Below are positions 50,134 through 50,757 of a stretch of DNA of 50,757 bases, piece by piece. Made by a program: the position numbers and the translations under genes. Position 1 is the first letter of the stretch, and the number at the start of each line of letters is the position of its first letter. The notes under the pieces are model-generated. The model worked only from the letters and a program-made list of their open reading frames with translations. It searched no databases and had not been told where the DNA came from. This DNA comes from Pseudomonadota bacterium (GTDB taxonomy: Bacteria; Myxococcota_A; Polyangia; Polyangiales; Polyangiaceae): contig JAEYVE010000181.1 of NCBI GenBank assembly GCA_023432025.1, forward strand, positions 1 through 50,757. The letters run 5' to 3'.

Positions 50134-50757
50134 CTAGCGCCCGGAGGACGCCGACGGAGCCGGCGCGGCGCCACGCACCCGGCCGAGATGCGGGCTCGTG
50201 GGGTGCTCGCTGGCGAAGCGCTCGGCGAGCGCCGCGGCGCGTTTTTCGTCTCCTGCTTGCCGCGTCGCCTCGATGCGCAAAGCCTCCACCTCTTGCCGCA
50301 ACGTCCCTTGGGGAAAGCGCGCTCGGTACGCCGCGGCGCGCGACAAAGCGAGCGCAGGATCGCCTGCACGGAGCGCGCTACGCACCGAGTCCACCCAACG
50401 AATTTCTTCGTTCAGGGTGTTCTCGCTCAGGGGCTTATCGGGCGGTGCTCCCGCAGAAACCGGAGCGCGGCGTGATGCGTCCGCCACGTCACTTGCGACG
50501 CCGAGCGCGCCCTGCGCGATGCCGGAGCTCATTTGCGCGGCCGCCGCTGTGCCACGCGAAGCCGCCGCGCCCGAGCGCGGCGGCGCGCTAGCGGCCAGGC
50601 GCGCTTCGCTCGGCGACGTTGCGTTTCCGGCCGCAAGAGCGCCGGTAGCAGACGAAGGAGACGCAGAGTCACTCGAAGGGGGCCCGGCGCCGTCCGTTGG
50701 CGGGGCGCCCGGTACGACGTCGGACAACGGAGCAGCGCCTGGTCCGGCGCCTTGCGG
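50134..50757 (-). CDS. Partial gene: Ala/Pro/Ser-rich protein with TPR-like C-terminus (5' end outside window)
   Basis: The minus-strand frame is open to base 50757, so the start lies outside; at least 207 aa are present. The first ~100 residues are low-complexity Ala/Ser/Pro/Gly. The C-terminal ~95 (EIRWVDSVRSALRAGDPALALSRAAAYRARFPQGTLRQEVEALRIEATRQAGDEKRAAALAERFASEHPTSPHLGRVR in outline) form a tetratricopeptide-like pair, in the style of the C-terminal repeats of myxobacterial proteins encoded next to ECF sigma factors. A sigma factor gene could lie just beyond the window, but this cannot be seen. Confidence 0.7.
   Translation of the reverse strand, partial: PQGAGPGAAPLSDVVPGAPPTDGAGPPSSDSASPSSATGALAAGNATSPSEARLAASAPPRSGAAASRGTAAAAQMSSGIAQGALGVASDVADASRRAPVSAGAPPDKPLSENTLNEEIRWVDSVRSALRAGDPALALSRAAAYRARFPQGTLRQEVEALRIEATRQAGDEKRAAALAERFASEHPTSPHLGRVRGAAPAPSASSGR

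Noticed and set aside
4540..50455. Recurring GCGGGAGCACCGC string (near 4540, 25765 and, inverted, 50450)
   Set aside because: Only three 13-base matches in 50 kb of GC-rich DNA, with different flanks and one inside a coding region. Chance is sufficient.
1..50757. CRISPR array, tRNA, rRNA, insertion sequence or prophage genes
   Set aside because: No regularly spaced repeats with unique spacers, no tRNA-like cloverleaf with a TTCGA arm, and no transposase, integrase or phage protein was recognised.

Overview
The window looks like chromosomal DNA of a very GC-rich myxobacterium-type organism (Polyangiales-like). Evidence: GC-dominated third codon positions, many secreted lipoproteins with Gly- or Pro/Ala-rich linkers and Cys-rich modules, a C-terminal Cys-membrane segment-Arg tail on a protease, an NtrC-class regulator with a hybrid kinase, and delta-60 and PD40 repeat lipoproteins. 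No rRNA, tRNA, insertion sequence, prophage or CRISPR array was seen. The assignment to a group is inference from gene style, not a database match.

Layout. 1-1557 (-): pntA, cut at the window edge just before its stop codon. 1815-3266 (+): a fused DNA-alkylation repair protein (Ogt plus AlkA-like glycosylase). 3263-4321 (-): a REC-GGDEF diguanylate cyclase. 4642-5489 (+): two overlapping half-size YeeE/YedE sulfur-transport genes. 5792-6952 (+): a three-helix membrane protein. 7079-10493 (-): a stand-alone HD protein of the CCA-enzyme type, an outer-membrane-like protein and a lipoprotein phosphoesterase. 10695-16167 (+): tamB, queD and gloA.

16180-23590 (-) is the most interesting locus: a four-gene set, in transcription order a delta-60 repeat lipoprotein, an imelysin lipoprotein, a vitamin K-dependent gamma-carboxylase-like (HTTM) membrane enzyme that keeps the key Lys/His residues, and a FecA-like TonB-dependent receptor with a long Pro/Ala/Glu-rich N-terminal extension. 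I read it as a candidate metal-uptake system in which a gamma-carboxylase-like enzyme may modify or oxidise a partner. A non-coding stretch of about 1.5 kb (23591-25080), with a 12-bp-stem hairpin and direct repeats, lies upstream.

25081-29547 (+): a TlpA-like thioredoxin and a giant fusion of a DUF255/YyaL thioredoxin-glycosidase-fold protein with an aldo/keto reductase-like domain that has lost catalytic residues. 29581-33035 (-): an NtrC-type regulator and hybrid histidine kinase. 33139-35036 (+): a TerB-like protein and UDP-glucose dehydrogenase. 35307-38391 (-): an ASKHA/ROK-like kinase, a PIG-L deacetylase and a small lipoprotein. 38453-39649 (+): a matrixin-like protease. 39711-44032 (-): glgX-glgB. 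44188-45393 (+): a tandem GNAT protein. 45462-46736 (-): a Cys-rich repeat lipoprotein. 46882-49105 (+): a PaaK/CapK-like adenylating enzyme and a TPR-zincin. 49202-50757 (-): a PD40 propeller lipoprotein and a protein cut by the window end.

Intergenic hairpins with perfect stems of 10-12 bp recur between genes (7057, 21684, 35068, 39675, 45411), mostly between convergent genes, and probably act as terminators although most lack a U-tract.
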